Made by a program: the position numbers and the translations under genes. From Antedon mediterranea (Eukaryota > Echinodermata > Crinoidea > Comatulida > Antedonidae): 60,000 nt of DNA. Where the stretch lies: positions 26,038,501 through 26,098,500 of the forward strand of contig NC_092672.1 in assembly GCF_964355755.1 (NCBI RefSeq), in the 5' to 3' direction. Positions 56,001 through 57,828 of this stretch are shown here, piece after piece; the stretch's first letter is position 1, and each line of letters opens with the position of its first letter. Below the pieces are notes generated by a model. It searched no databases and was not told the DNA's origin. It saw only the letters and a list, made by a program, of their open reading frames with translations.

Positions 56001-56879
56001 TTTTCATATTTTGTAGTTACCACCATACTCTTTTTCTATGTGCAAATGAGTGCATATTAGGTAATAAAATATTGATTCCTTAATTCCATTTCACACAGCT
56101 ATTTGTTTTCAGCTCCGTACTACTTTGGATTTACTAACACCCGTTTACAAGCATTCTGCAAGGAGAACTTGGAGATGAACATCTCAGAACTAAATGTCGT
56201 TCAGATATTGGAAGCTGCTGATAAAATTGCAGCAAAAGATATGAAAGATCATGCACTAAAACTCATTGTTAGAAACTTTACAAAGGTAAACTGCATTTCA
56301 GATAATTTCAGTCCCACTTGAGAACAACTTGGTCCATTTTTTCTAAGTATTAGGTATTAATTTCTATCCACTGAAACTTTTTTCTCCTGAAACAATTTTT
56401 TTTAAATAATTCTGAATGCACTCTAAAATGAAAGCTAATTGTTTGGTTCCATTCCTGCCCCCTTGAAGCTGTTATAGCTTTAAGGTGAGATACTAAGAAA
56501 TAATAAGTATTTTACTTAAGTGATATTTACTTAGAAAGCAGAATCTTTAAAATGAACATGTATTTTAGCCTAAGAGTGTAAATACAACCAATGGTTATTT
56601 TTACCCACTAATCCATATTTAGAACTTACTTCTAATATGTCCAGTGTACTACGTATGTTAGGACAGGTACGGTGTGTGAAATGAATTTTATGAAACTTGT
56701 TATTTTAGGTTGCCAAGTCTCCCCGAATGAAGGATCTTAACCGAGCACTACTACTTGATATCATCGACTCATTAGCTAAGCACATGGACATGATCAAACA
56801 AAGTAAAAAGAGTGGTCATGATGGCTTTGGATGGGACTGCGGACGAAGTGACCGCTATGGCAGCTTTCAAGACTACTGA
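3457..56879 (+). CDS. LZTR1: LZTR1, leucine-zipper-like transcriptional regulator 1 (17 exons, 5' part outside window)
   Basis: Kelch-BTB-BACK-BTB-BACK protein. In known animals LZTR1 is a substrate adaptor of CUL3 ubiquitin ligase on endomembranes that targets RIT1 and other RAS-family GTPases. Exons joined at consensus splice sites give 686 codons plus stop with every phase matching. Window residues 1-235 are Kelch blades ([33 protein letters not shown]). Residues about 240-385 are BTB1, interrupted by a charged helical insert (about 285-335). BACK1 follows to about 455, BTB2 is about 477-585 ([28 protein letters not shown]), and BACK2 is about 586-665. The first exon starts inside a Gly codon, so N-terminal exons lie upstream. 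The third intron is about 35 kb and holds antisense MYND genes; the intron at 54314 is U12-type. Identification rests on residue-level resemblance to vertebrate LZTR1 across the whole length. Confidence 0.95.
4721..4858. mobile_element. Short foldback element (MITE-like)
   Basis: Imperfect terminal inverted repeats: GCAGAGACGCAACACAAG at the left pairs with CTTTGCGTCTCTAC at the right. The central arms also pair (GCCCAATCACAAG with TTGTGATTGGTC). Length about 138 bp, so it could fold into a hairpin over most of its length. No coding capacity. Remaining DNA at 3566-4720 and 4859-5145 shows nothing recognisable. Confidence 0.55.
5146..5229 (+). CDS. LZTR1: LZTR1 exon b (Kelch blade)
   Basis: Acceptor TTTTTGCAG, donor GTATAT. 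Encodes [19 protein letters not shown] followed by AGYDGNA, a Kelch blade with its conserved Gly and Trp positions. It begins with the third base and ends after the second base of split Arg codons, matching both neighbours. Confidence 0.93.
5230..6070. other. Intronic sequence without recognised features
   Basis: AT-rich LZTR1 intron sequence with a short GAATGAAT-type tract near 5960-5985. No reading frame or repeat with clear structure seen. Confidence 0.4.
6071..9056 (+). mobile_element. Helitron-like non-autonomous element H1 (Helentron/HINE type)
   Basis: Left end has hairpin AGGTGATCATTT / AAATGATCACCT (6071-6100) followed by a second hairpin AGTTATCCGC / GCGGATAACT (6125-6149). Right end has AAATGATCACCT at 9013-9024, the inverted partner of the left arm. 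Next comes a 10-bp-stem hairpin (TAATTCGTCA / TGACGAATTA, 9026-9048) and then AATTCTAG before a T. Hairpin plus CTAG is the 3' signature of Helitron-like elements. The interior is two related halves (offset about 1.33-1.35 kb) rich in GCGCGC words and CRE-like TGACGTCA, with no transposase. It lies in an LZTR1 intron. The exact 5' end is uncertain. Confidence 0.65.
9526..9580 (+). CDS. LZTR1: LZTR1 exon c (Kelch)
   Basis: Short exon after acceptor TTTTTCACAG, before donor GTAAGA. Encodes [18 protein letters not shown] and ends in phase 0. The following intron is the 35-kb one that contains the MYND gene array. Confidence 0.9.
9581..11107. other. Start of giant intron, no gene recognised
   Basis: AT-rich intronic sequence. 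A 118-codon antisense frame at 10120-10476 is low-complexity and has no recognisable domain. Sequence near 9650-9780 looks like an old dispersed repeat, but its family is not clear. Confidence 0.4.
11117..11878. mobile_element. Mutator-like (MULE) non-autonomous element, 762 bp
   Basis: Long terminal inverted repeats of about 130 bp (11117-11250 against 11750-11878) begin CGCCGTGGCTAAAGATACGG and CGCTGTGGCTAAAGATACGG. They are flanked by a perfect 9-bp direct repeat TAAACACAA (11108-11116 and 11879-11887). A 9-bp duplication with long inverted repeats is diagnostic of Mutator-like transposons. The interior has no transposase; a 94-codon frame at 11289-11573 has no recognisable homology. Confidence 0.85.
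12781..12886. mobile_element. Near-perfect palindromic element, 106 bp
   Basis: Left arm GTACAAATAATGGAATTTGG...AAGGTTAAATATCAAC pairs with the right arm GTTGATATATAACCTT...CCATTATTTGTAC around a short centre (CTCGGATGTCACCTC). The whole 106 bp folds as one hairpin, as expected for a foldback MITE. Flanks 11888-12780 and 12887-13420 show no gene. Confidence 0.6.
13424..13640. repeat. Dispersed repeat copy, family shared with 43136-43455
   Basis: Contains TTAAAGATATACTGTCCCC and later ACCTGAAAAACTGTAATTTA followed by AGTCAAATTGGCTGC. The same blocks occur in the same order around 43136-43300. Includes an ATA microsatellite at about 13484-13510. No coding potential. Confidence 0.55.
13670..15116 (+). 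mobile_element. Helitron-like non-autonomous element H2
   Basis: Left hairpin AGGTTATATGCAT / ATGCATATAATAACCT (13670-13700), second hairpin GATTCTG / CAGAATC (13704-13717), then a TTTA microsatellite (about 13719-13752). At the right, ATGCATATAACCT (15073-15085) repeats its own left arm. It is followed by hairpin ATTCGTCA / TGACGAAT (15089-15107), then TAAATCTAG before a T run. Internal blocks match H1 (for example a TATACGAGCA motif). No transposase; about 1.45 kb. Confidence 0.62.
14720..14812 (+). repeat. Possible tRNA-derived SINE head inside H2
   Basis: GGCTCGGTGGTC resembles a pol III A box. About 35 bases on, GAATTCGAGTCTC resembles a B box, followed by an A-rich end. It does not fold as a complete tRNA by eye. 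Tentative. Confidence 0.3.
15117..15675. other. Intronic sequence without recognised features
   Basis: AT-rich DNA between two mobile elements. A 67-codon antisense frame here has no recognisable similarity. Nothing else seen. Confidence 0.4.
15676..16532. mobile_element. TA-flanked terminal-inverted-repeat DNA element, 857 bp
   Basis: Termini CCGTATATTTCGGTGTATAA and TTATACACCGAAATATACGG are perfect inverted repeats continuing through GTCGCAC. Further subterminal copies of GTGCGTCTTATACA lie inside each end. The element is flanked by TA on both sides, as for Tc1/mariner-type insertion. The interior has a cluster of AGGCCTAG words (15788-15850) and no transposase, so it is non-autonomous. 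Confidence 0.7.
16612..17680 (-). pseudogene. LINE 3' fragment (C-terminal Cys/His region and tail)
   Basis: Minus-strand frame 17680-17258 encodes [17 protein letters not shown] and [19 protein letters not shown] (C-x2-C-x9-H-x4-C). This is the C-terminal zinc-binding region of many non-LTR retrotransposon polyproteins. It shifts frame near 17300 and continues to about 17146. An AATAAATTTATCTTTATC-like tail ends near 16612. It starts directly after the stop codon of MYND copy 1, with no gap. An A25 run at about 17037-17062 lies within. It is 5'-truncated and inactive. The exact LINE clade is not certain. Confidence 0.65.
17681..19339 (-). CDS. MYND copy 1, exon 2
   Basis: Acceptor TTTTTTACAG, then [19 protein letters not shown], which completes finger 2. 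The frame is open for 552 codons to TAG. An in-frame Met in the intron makes the raw frame look ten codons longer. Minus-strand codons are intact throughout. Confidence 0.85.
   Translation of the reverse strand, partial: CTACKEATYCKRECQEKHWSSHKQECKQIRKMLIERANTYRQAFTQEVQRLVDYPHYIGNTLAVDVLKLGLNEATPDAEGRDSELARDYNILLAGVGDLRNLLLTTASLPSNFTGNVRFTLNDIDPFVLARNVLFLYIIITQRSRESIETSITNIWYSLQIPKTDYQLLMSVLDELLKHTKATLKEKTSGQLILEEDDIKTIKEVWGKWREMECDTAKPDSIKLSQQRAEMFKKEPQSSEGMSDYIVNISPKYRKSARTYFRDGLFLPQNQNVHKINTKVDNPTLTGRPRMVADSQLHKEFAPSLFDFVYCIRSDALPFLGWDGIPAQKSFQQDSIVALFHRYISSVIKSASSILHAGRIQCIIKLKNCTDLHKDYEPNFEPKFDRITTSNIADYIGIKALLSTLRPLLSTTNKHAVLITETMNWVLICPEANLMDKERTRSKFTELSPIMIKDTGRLDMIGNIICLYDYFDTSNIFLRYLRILFLATTDDLTLRDTVPSLTKAFNMEGFRLRNFTNELNKVVPFVYRIYPRLINNCVGRERYLEWQLDLPE
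17681..20301 (-). CDS. MYND copy 1: double MYND zinc finger plus DUF4470-like protein, intact, 617 aa
   Basis: Two exons (20301-20107 and 19339-17681) give 617 residues. Finger 1 uses C8,C11,C20,C23,C29,C33,H41,C45. Finger 2 uses C54,C57,C66,C69,C75,C79,H87,C91. Their spacing is identical (C-x2-C-x8-C-x2-C-x5-C-x3-C-x7-H-x3-C). Residues about 156-205 ([20 protein letters not shown]...[14 protein letters not shown]) match the DUF4470 family as I remember it, usually found with MYND fingers. The Gly-rich loop and the acidic NDxDP resemble a Rossmann-like fold, which is inference. Further conserved blocks are [11 protein letters not shown] (325-335) and GWDGIP (386-391). MYND fingers usually bind proline-rich peptides; the cellular role here is unknown. 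The gene is antisense within LZTR1's giant intron. A LINE fragment abuts its stop. Confidence 0.85.
20107..20301 (-). CDS. MYND copy 1, exon 1
   Basis: Sixty-five codons from [15 protein letters not shown] to TKCKV, donor GTAAAA. It holds all of finger 1 and the first two ligands of finger 2. The start is chosen because [12 protein letters not shown] is conserved in all four copies. A conserved CTTTGCAG acceptor-like site 32 bases upstream (plus 20334-20341) suggests a non-coding first exon. Confidence 0.85.
20302..20333 (-). other. Probable 5' UTR segment of MYND copy 1
   Basis: In copies 1 and 4 the start codon is preceded by a short AT-rich leader and CTTTGCAG/ATAT; copy 3 has TTTTACAG/ATAT. 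A retained acceptor-like site suggests splicing from an upstream non-coding exon that I could not locate. Confidence 0.35.
20342..21169. other. Upstream region of MYND copy 1
   Basis: AT-rich. Contains partly inverted words near 20990-21060 (GTGCTCAATGTGAAAGCAC, ACGATGTGAAAGCA) that look like an old foldback element. No gene seen. TTTTATACTG on the minus strand near 20351-20360 is TATA-like but unproven. Confidence 0.35.
21170..22950. repeat. Repeat-rich block with GC-rich islands
   Basis: Two related GC-rich islands (about 21178-21265 and 21385-21525) share GGCCGCCAAGGGCCCCCGGT followed by GGGTCCAGGGGG, in otherwise AT-rich DNA. Near 21680-21930 a unit with GGTCCCGGAAA and GAGCTAAGAAA repeats about three times. 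The right edge (22890-22945) carries GGGGGGGTGCGTC and a CACCCCCCCTGGATACGGGC end-like motif. Probably one or more degraded transposons of unknown class. No transposase recognised. Confidence 0.45.
22960..23708. repeat. Duplicated 3' flank of MYND copy 2
   Basis: Closely resembles 28985-30470, the 3' flank of copy 3. Shared blocks include GCACAAAGACAGCAGATAAG, CATTCCCACCCAACTCCTAC and ATGAATATCTATTCAAAAGG. It lacks the 752-bp insertion found in the copy 3 flank, so it preserves the empty site AATTCACTTAGTGTTTTC at about 23206-23223. No gene. Confidence 0.75.
23709..25684 (-). pseudogene. MYND copy 2, decayed pseudogene
   Basis: Exon 1 (25684-25543) starts [15 protein letters not shown] and keeps finger 1 up to H41. 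It then lacks 53 bp found in the other copies, which shifts frame and removes C45, C54 and C57. Exon 2 starts at 25081, where the fourth ligand of finger 2 (residue 69) is Phe instead of Cys. Small deletions near 24900 and 24850, a one-base insertion and a lesion near 24450-24535 break the frame. Remaining open pieces are 24872-24519 ([19 protein letters not shown]) and 24461-23709. The C-terminal part after RHDMFGN is deleted and joined to 3' flank. Related most closely to copy 3 ([10 protein letters not shown]). Confidence 0.88.
25685..26126. other. Upstream region of MYND copy 2
   Basis: AT-rich, no gene or clear repeat seen. It ends at the T tract before Helitron-like element H3. Confidence 0.4.
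26127..27838 (+). mobile_element. Helitron-like non-autonomous element H3
   Basis: Left hairpin ACCTCCGCCAAGGAGGT (26127-26143), TTTG microsatellites and a second hairpin ACTTGGCAAAA / TTTTGCCAAGT (26190-26216). Right end has GGCGGAGGTA, the inverted partner of TACCTCCGCC at the left. Then comes hairpin CACTC-TCT-GAGTG (27817-27829) and GCTTTCTAG before a T run. The interior carries a roughly 230-bp direct repeat (about 26461-26690 and 27410-27640) and the block GGATTACTCAAAAAGTAATT. The class is widespread in invertebrates. No transposase. Confidence 0.62.
28140..28540 (+). other. Unassigned 115-codon reading frame in an insertion
   Basis: A plus-strand frame at 28174-28521 begins [19 protein letters not shown] and ends NILVYII. 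It lies in about 400 bp that is absent from the otherwise similar 3' flank of MYND copy 4 (36430-36560), so it seems to be inserted DNA. The composition is protein-like (mixed charged and hydrophobic residues), but I recognise no domain. It could be a fragment of a retrocopied gene or a transposon frame, or chance. Confidence 0.3.
28676..28807 (-). pseudogene. Detached 3' end of a fifth MYND-family copy
   Basis: Minus-strand [20 protein letters not shown] ... YLEWQLKSE then TAA corresponds to the last 44 or so codons of the MYND family (KAFNMEGF...YLEWQLD), with a small in-frame deletion and substitutions. No other part of that gene lies next to it. Its 3' flank (28000-28676) resembles the 3' flank of copy 4. 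It is therefore the remnant of a deleted copy or partial duplication. Confidence 0.8.
28985..30470. repeat. Duplicated 3' flank of MYND copy 3
   Basis: Counterpart of 22960-23708, interrupted by the 752-bp element at 29220-29971. Shared words continue on both sides of the insertion. No gene of its own. Confidence 0.72.
29220..29971. mobile_element. PIF/Harbinger-like non-autonomous DNA element, 752 bp
   Basis: Terminal inverted repeats GGTCGTGTTTATACAACACC (left) and the complement of GGGCGCGTTTATACAACACG (right), flanked by TTA on both sides (29217-29219, 29972-29974). A TTA target and GG-starting ends fit PIF/Harbinger. The empty site is preserved in the duplicate flank near 23214-23220. 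A 93-codon frame (29399-29680) is present, but no transposase domain is visible. Confidence 0.82.
30662..32311 (-). pseudogene. MYND copy 3, exon 2
   Basis: Acceptor CCTTAAAG, then [19 protein letters not shown] followed by TAA where copies 1 and 4 have Ser or Pro. The rest is open to TGA. Confidence 0.82.
32658..33159. mobile_element. TA-flanked element with CTAATAGTAACCCAC arrays at both ends, 502 bp
   Basis: Ends CCATAAATCTTCTAATAGTA and the inverted AATTAGAAGATTTATGG are flanked by TA (32656-32657, 33160-33161). Inside each end lies an array of about 15-19 bp units, CTAATAGTAACCCAC(C/T), some five at the left and four at the right, in the same orientation. It sits in the intron of MYND copy 3. 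No coding capacity. Confidence 0.65.
33396..33590 (-). pseudogene. MYND copy 3, exon 1
   Basis: [20 protein letters not shown] to RTECKV with all eight ligands of finger 1 and the first two of finger 2 intact. Donor GTAAAT. On its own this exon shows no damage. Confidence 0.82.
33591..34833. other. Upstream region of MYND copy 3
   Basis: AT-rich sequence with an A-rich run at about 33723-33739 and no recognisable gene. The acceptor-like TTTTACAG/ATAT lies about 30 bases upstream of the copy 3 start. Confidence 0.4.
34834..35054. mobile_element. MITE, 221 bp, with terminal inverted repeats
   Basis: Left ATTGTCGTATTCGATT and right AATCGAATACAACAAT are inverted repeats with one mismatch. The inverted similarity continues inward (ACTTTC / GGAAGT). 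Internal repeats of ACTCAACG and TTCGAAT words. No frame of interest. Confidence 0.6.
35227..35612 (-). repeat. tRNA-derived SINE containing a tandem array
   Basis: On the minus strand, TGATGGAGTAATGATATCGG is followed by GGGTTCGAACC (B box). Next come CCTTAGGCAAGATGCTTTAC and CATTGCCTCTTCCTTCGGA, the body arrangement of common deuterostome tRNA-derived SINEs. Downstream on the minus strand lies the 4 x 49-bp array (35259-35454). Confidence 0.6.
35259..35454. repeat. Exact tandem array, 4 units of 49 bp
   Basis: Unit AGCCTACGAGATCAGCACAT plus 29 bases ending CTCTTTGTGAAT occurs four times back to back (35259, 35308, 35357, 35406). The units are essentially identical; the first differs at single bases (CCAGAT for CGAGAT). 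There are no spacers, so it is a minisatellite and not a CRISPR array. Confidence 0.92.
35613..36602. other. 3' flank of MYND copy 4
   Basis: AT-rich, no gene. About 36370-36600 resembles 28000-28676 next to the detached relic (shared GGGATA-CCTG, GCTACACCAAT and AACAATTTTATTTTTCTT words), so it was part of the duplication unit. Confidence 0.55.
36603..38246 (-). CDS. MYND copy 4, exon 2
   Basis: Acceptor TTCCTTAAG, then [19 protein letters not shown] and 547 residues to TAA after YLEWQLD. No lesions seen. Confidence 0.87.
   Translation of the reverse strand, partial: CTACKEATYCKRECQEKHWPSHKQECKQIGKMLIERANTYRQAFTQEVQRLVDYPQYIGNTLAVDVLKLGRNEAAPDAEGRDSELARDYNILLAGVGDLRNLLLTTASLPSNFTGKVGFTLNDVDPFVLARNVLFLYIIITQSSKKSIETSITNIWYSLQLPKTDFQLLMSILDELLKHTKATLKEKTSGQLILEEDDFKMMKEVWSKWREMECDTAKPDSINLSQQRAEMFKRDPQCSEGMSEYKQKIPIRYRNSASKYFRDGLFLPQNVHRSKKVDNPTLTGRPMVIGDSQMHTVLSPSSYTFVYCIRSDAMPFVGWDGIPVVKNFQQDSIVEIFHRYISSVIKSAVSIFHAGRIQCIIKLKNCKDLHRDYEPNFEPKFDRITTSNIADYIGIKVLLSTLRPLLSTTNKHAVLITETMNWIVICPEANLMINQHLNMSKNMELSAIMIKDTGRHDMFGNIMCLYDYFDSSTFFLRYLRILFLATTDDLTLRDTVPSSTKAFNMEGFCLRNFTNELNKVVPFLYRGNPRLINNSVARERYLEWQLD
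36603..42574 (-). CDS. MYND copy 4: double MYND zinc finger plus DUF4470-like protein, intact, 612 aa
   Basis: Exons 42574-42380 and 38246-36603 give 612 residues with both fingers complete (finger 2 reads ...[13 protein letters not shown]). The DUF4470-like block is [20 protein letters not shown]...[14 protein letters not shown]; later blocks are [11 protein letters not shown] and GWDGIP. Codon frame and splice sites are undamaged although the 4.1-kb intron has taken in a LINE, itself split by a DNA transposon. Parts of the intron (41730-42210) resemble the intron of copy 1 (19690-19980), so exon and intron were duplicated together. Function unknown; a zinc-dependent protein-binding role is a family-based inference. 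Confidence 0.87.
38405..38600 (-). repeat. LINE or SINE 3' tail remnant
   Basis: On the minus strand the sequence runs GACCCCAATGGAAATAAGTT ... GAACCGAATAAAACTGTTCA, ending in AACTG-type short repeats, the usual 3' end of a non-LTR element. No coding part attached. Confidence 0.45.
38791..41640 (-). pseudogene. CR1-like LINE, 5'-truncated and mutated, in the intron of MYND copy 4
   Basis: Minus-strand pieces in order: 41640-41400 ([14 protein letters not shown]), 41238-40591 ([45 protein letters not shown]), 40616-40224 ([22 protein letters not shown], and a damaged YADD motif), 40217-39988 ([15 protein letters not shown]) and 39351-38791 ([33 protein letters not shown]). These are endonuclease-RT linker, reverse transcriptase and C-terminal domain of a non-LTR retrotransposon. 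Frameshifts and stops show it is dead. A 675-bp DNA element splits it at 39305-39979. Confidence 0.85.
39305..39979. mobile_element. DNA element with 8-bp target duplication nested in the LINE, 675 bp
   Basis: Perfect inverted ends CCCGGGGGGGTCACT and AGTGACCCCCCCGGG-type (right end ...AAGTGACCCCCCCGGG) are flanked by direct repeats ATTGACAC (39297-39304 and 39980-39987). Removing it restores continuity of the surrounding LINE sequence. An 8-bp duplication fits hAT- or P-like transposons; the G-rich ends do not let me choose. No transposase inside. Confidence 0.85.
42380..42574 (-). CDS. MYND copy 4, exon 1
   Basis: Sixty-five codons [20 protein letters not shown] to TKCKV, donor GTAAAA. In-frame upstream codons ([11 protein letters not shown]...) exist, but the conserved CTTTGCAG acceptor-like site and conservation point to MDVEP as the start. 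Confidence 0.85.
42778..43455. repeat. Dispersed repeat with TTAAAGATGTATTGTCCC ends
   Basis: AAAGATGTATTGTCCC occurs at about 42780 and 43138, and an inverted GGGGGACAATCTTTAA lies at about 43433-43449. Related sequence occurs at 13424-13640. The second unit (about 43136-43452) looks like a complete element with TTAA-like ends; the first may be a truncated neighbour. No coding potential. Confidence 0.45.
43456..44818. other. End of giant intron, no gene recognised
   Basis: AT-rich. The only clear structure is a 13-bp-stem hairpin (TACCATGGACCTA / TAGGTCCATGGTA, 44503-44533). Nothing else supported. Confidence 0.4.
44819..44958 (+). CDS. LZTR1: LZTR1 exon d (Kelch)
   Basis: Acceptor TTCTTGTAG, donor GTAAAT. 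Encodes [20 protein letters not shown], then [20 protein letters not shown]. Phase 0 start; ends two bases into an Arg codon. Confidence 0.94.
45066..45640 (+). repeat. Repeat copy A of an inverted pair
   Basis: About 570 bp matching 55140-55700 in opposite orientation. Shared blocks include CATTCCAATAATTATCGATC, GTGACTCCCTAG-type words and AAAAAAGTCTTCCTGG. No coding capacity. It lies in an LZTR1 intron, sense strand. Confidence 0.75.
46145..46381 (-). pseudogene. LINE C-terminal fragment
   Basis: Minus-strand frame [20 protein letters not shown] ... [12 protein letters not shown] resembles the extreme C-terminus of LINE reverse-transcriptase proteins (short-helix RS...GP-WN-LP pattern). 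Short, inactive, in an LZTR1 intron. Confidence 0.55.
46549..46695 (+). CDS. LZTR1: LZTR1 exon e (Kelch)
   Basis: Acceptor TTTAATTTAAG, donor GTAAGA. Encodes [32 protein letters not shown] and GAADN. The terminal Cys codon is split TG/T with the next exon. Confidence 0.94.
47423..47477 (+). CDS. LZTR1: LZTR1 exon f (Kelch)
   Basis: Acceptor TTTTTTATAG, donor GTACAG. Encodes [18 protein letters not shown], phase 0 at its end. The spacer that follows this point in vertebrate LZTR1 is much longer, as I recall that protein. Here the next exon resumes the Kelch fold directly. Confidence 0.92.
47551..47950 (+). mobile_element. Helitron-like element H4, deletion derivative of the H3 family
   Basis: Left TACCTCCGC. 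The interior GGATTACTCAAAAACTTATT and ATACAGATAGATATGTGGTC blocks match H3. The right end is hairpin GCGCTC-TCA-GAGTGC (47929-47942), then CATTCTAG before TTT. About 400 bp; it makes up most of the LZTR1 intron between exons f and g. Confidence 0.62.
47992..48102 (+). CDS. LZTR1: LZTR1 exon g (last Kelch blade)
   Basis: Acceptor TTAATGTGTAG, donor GTTTGT. Thirty-seven codons in phase 0 encode [20 protein letters not shown], then [15 protein letters not shown]. The intron before it is largely a short Helitron-like element (47551-47950). Confidence 0.94.
48616..48708 (+). CDS. LZTR1: LZTR1 exon h (start of BTB1)
   Basis: Acceptor GTTTTTAG, donor GTAAGA. Encodes [20 protein letters not shown] and EFIVGE. 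The pattern D-x2-KLL...F-x-DIEFIVG is the first helix and strand of a BTB fold. Confidence 0.93.
48919..49026 (+). CDS. LZTR1: LZTR1 exon i (BTB1)
   Basis: Acceptor TTCAACAG, donor GTATGT. Encodes [20 protein letters not shown], then a charged helix. The segment [11 protein letters not shown] is the [11 protein letters not shown]-type helix. Phase 0 at both ends. Confidence 0.93.
49076..49245. repeat. Partial MITE, family of 59437-59741
   Basis: Begins AAAGCTCTGTCTACACAATC and contains two copies of CCAAATATGGTAGTGATATG. The left end and internal words match the element at 59437-59741. The right terminus is not evident. Confidence 0.5.
49575..51225 (+). pseudogene. LINE reverse transcriptase, 5'-truncated, sense in LZTR1 intron
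   Basis: An open frame to 50752 encodes [40 protein letters not shown], the catalytic [11 protein letters not shown], then [12 protein letters not shown] and the C-terminal region [15 protein letters not shown]. This is a standard non-LTR reverse transcriptase from motif 2 onward. Codons before about 49575 belong to unrelated upstream repeat sequence. The 3' UTR ends in TGAAAC repeats near 51190-51215. The frame is undamaged, which suggests a young insertion, but the endonuclease and RT N-terminus are missing, so it cannot move by itself. Encoded protein fragment is about 390 residues. Confidence 0.85.
51312..51489 (+). CDS. LZTR1: LZTR1 exon j (BTB1 insert and core)
   Basis: Acceptor TTTGATGTAG, donor GTTTGT. 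It first encodes an Ala/Glu/Lys-rich linker ([20 protein letters not shown]). It then encodes [20 protein letters not shown] and [12 protein letters not shown], matching the BTB1 continuation of LZTR1 (FLYTDK region). Ends one base into a Gly codon. A LINE sits in the preceding intron. Confidence 0.93.
51785..51849 (+). CDS. LZTR1: LZTR1 exon k (end of BTB1)
   Basis: Acceptor is a long T tract ending TTTAAG; donor GTAAGT. Encodes [20 protein letters not shown] plus E, the helix that closes BTB1. Confidence 0.93.
52090..52206 (+). CDS. LZTR1: LZTR1 exon l (BACK1)
   Basis: Acceptor CATTTTTAG, donor GTAAGA. Encodes [20 protein letters not shown], then [19 protein letters not shown]. Thirty-nine codons, phase 0 at both ends. 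Confidence 0.93.
52829..52991 (+). CDS. LZTR1: LZTR1 exon m (BACK1 end and linker)
   Basis: Acceptor TTTCCATTGCAG, donor GTAAGT. Encodes [39 protein letters not shown] and a linker to BTB2. VTKESNYN...MSREFE parallels the vertebrate protein. Ends one base into a Ser codon. Confidence 0.93.
53447..53628 (+). CDS. LZTR1: LZTR1 exon n (BTB2)
   Basis: Acceptor GTTGTATAG, donor GTAGGT. Encodes [40 protein letters not shown] and VK, the core of the second BTB domain (CUL3-binding and dimerisation fold). Sixty codons after the split Ser codon. Confidence 0.95.
54216..54313 (+). CDS. LZTR1: LZTR1 exon o (BTB2), upstream of U12 intron
   Basis: Acceptor TTTCTTTGTAG. Encodes [32 protein letters not shown] and the first two bases of a Leu codon. 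The donor is GTATCCTTT, the minor-spliceosome consensus. Only this donor joins in frame to the next exon to give [14 protein letters not shown]. Confidence 0.93.
55140..55700 (-). repeat. Repeat copy B of an inverted pair
   Basis: Inverted counterpart of 45066-45640, lying inside the U12 intron. The match covers most of its length with scattered differences. No coding capacity. Confidence 0.75.
55705..55890 (+). repeat. Dispersed repeat, copy also at 58678-58860
   Basis: Shares ACTGAAAAAATGACAATTCT, GTGGGTATCAGTGGCTGGAT and a later ACTAACCCTTC block with 58678-58860 in the same orientation. Class unknown. Confidence 0.6.
56099..56285 (+). CDS. LZTR1: LZTR1 exon p (BTB2 end, BACK2)
   Basis: Begins with the last base of the split Leu codon. 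It encodes [40 protein letters not shown] and [20 protein letters not shown], characteristic of the LZTR1 second BACK region. Donor GTAAAC. Confidence 0.95.
56709..56879 (+). CDS. LZTR1: LZTR1 terminal coding exon
   Basis: Acceptor TATTTTAG. Encodes [36 protein letters not shown] and a Gly/Asp/Tyr-rich tail ending GSFQDY, then TGA. The DIIDSLA helix matches the C-terminus of LZTR1. The tail after it is not one I recognise from vertebrates. Confidence 0.93.
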   Translation, partial: VAKSPRMKDLNRALLLDIIDSLAKHMDMIKQSKKSGHDGFGWDCGRSDRYGSFQDY

Positions 56880-57542
56880 CCACTAAGGAGGCTTCTAGAA
56901 CTGTGGAAAATTGCAACTGAGTGGTCTTGATTTGAACGATTGACCATTACTGTATTTAGCACTACTGTCTGTCCACAGTATTGTTTCAGTTTTAATTATG
57001 GTGCTTACGACTATAAATGACCACAGTATTGTTTGTGTTCATTGTTATCTTGGCTGGGCAATCATTGCTTGCCCACTATACATACATTCTAGAAGCATGT
57101 CATTGTGGTCTTCAATGTGCTTGTCCACTCTGTAGAACTACATATCACAGAACATTAATGTCAATATGTCAGTAAATGAAACAGTGGGCAATATGACTAT
57201 ATACCATGGAAGGTACCTACTATACAGAGATTCAGGTCACTATAGGGCAATCTCAATTGTTATACTTGCCCACTAATACTTTTTAGTAGTACTTTTTGGA
57301 GTGGTTATTATGGCCTAGACAGTTGCCAACTAGTGTTTCTAGTAATTGTGTTGGCCTCATTTGGAACAGTGTGGACAAACATACCCACTAAAAATGTGTA
57401 GAACATCAGTAGAGATCATCATCATTTTATACATACTGGAAGTAGAGAGATTCAATGCCAGTTACACTGTAGACAGCTGACCATTCAGCGGATAAAAGGT
57501 TCAGATAGCCTGTGTGTTACTTGGACAGTAGATTATCTGACC

Positions 57543-57548
57543 AATAAA
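57543..57548 (+). promoter_or_regulatory. Possible proximal polyadenylation signal
   Basis: AATAAA about 660 bases after the LZTR1 stop codon. Context fits a proximal poly(A) signal, but this hexamer is common in AT-rich DNA. Confidence 0.4.
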
Positions 57549-57828
57549 CAACATGGAACCATTTTTATATGACAACATATCTACTCTTTCACCAGTATAA
57601 TAATATTGTCTTGACTTGATTGGTTCTTTATACAATTCTCAAACTTACTAGTGTAACCCTCCCCCCAGTGTTTCATTCATATCATATATGTCATTTTAAT
57701 TTGTAAATATTTTGTAATATTTAATTTCATTGCTTATCAAAATTTGACAATTTAGCAATTTTATTTTCGCTATAGCCGTGCAATATTATTCAATTTTAAT
57801 TTTGTTGTTGTAAATTTTTAACTGTTTA

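Larger units (their letters stand above)
54314..56098 (+). other. U12-type (minor spliceosome) GT-AG intron of LZTR1
   Basis: The 5' end reads GTATCCTTT, a perfect U12 donor. Near the 3' end TTCCTTAAT at 56076-56084 is a perfect U12 branch-point match. Its branch adenosine lies about 15 nt before the acceptor CACAG, and there is no long polypyrimidine tract between them. Vertebrate LZTR1 is known to contain a minor intron whose retention lowers LZTR1 protein, so this looks like an ancient, conserved intron. The interior contains repeat copies near 55140-55700 and 55705-55890. Confidence 0.92.
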
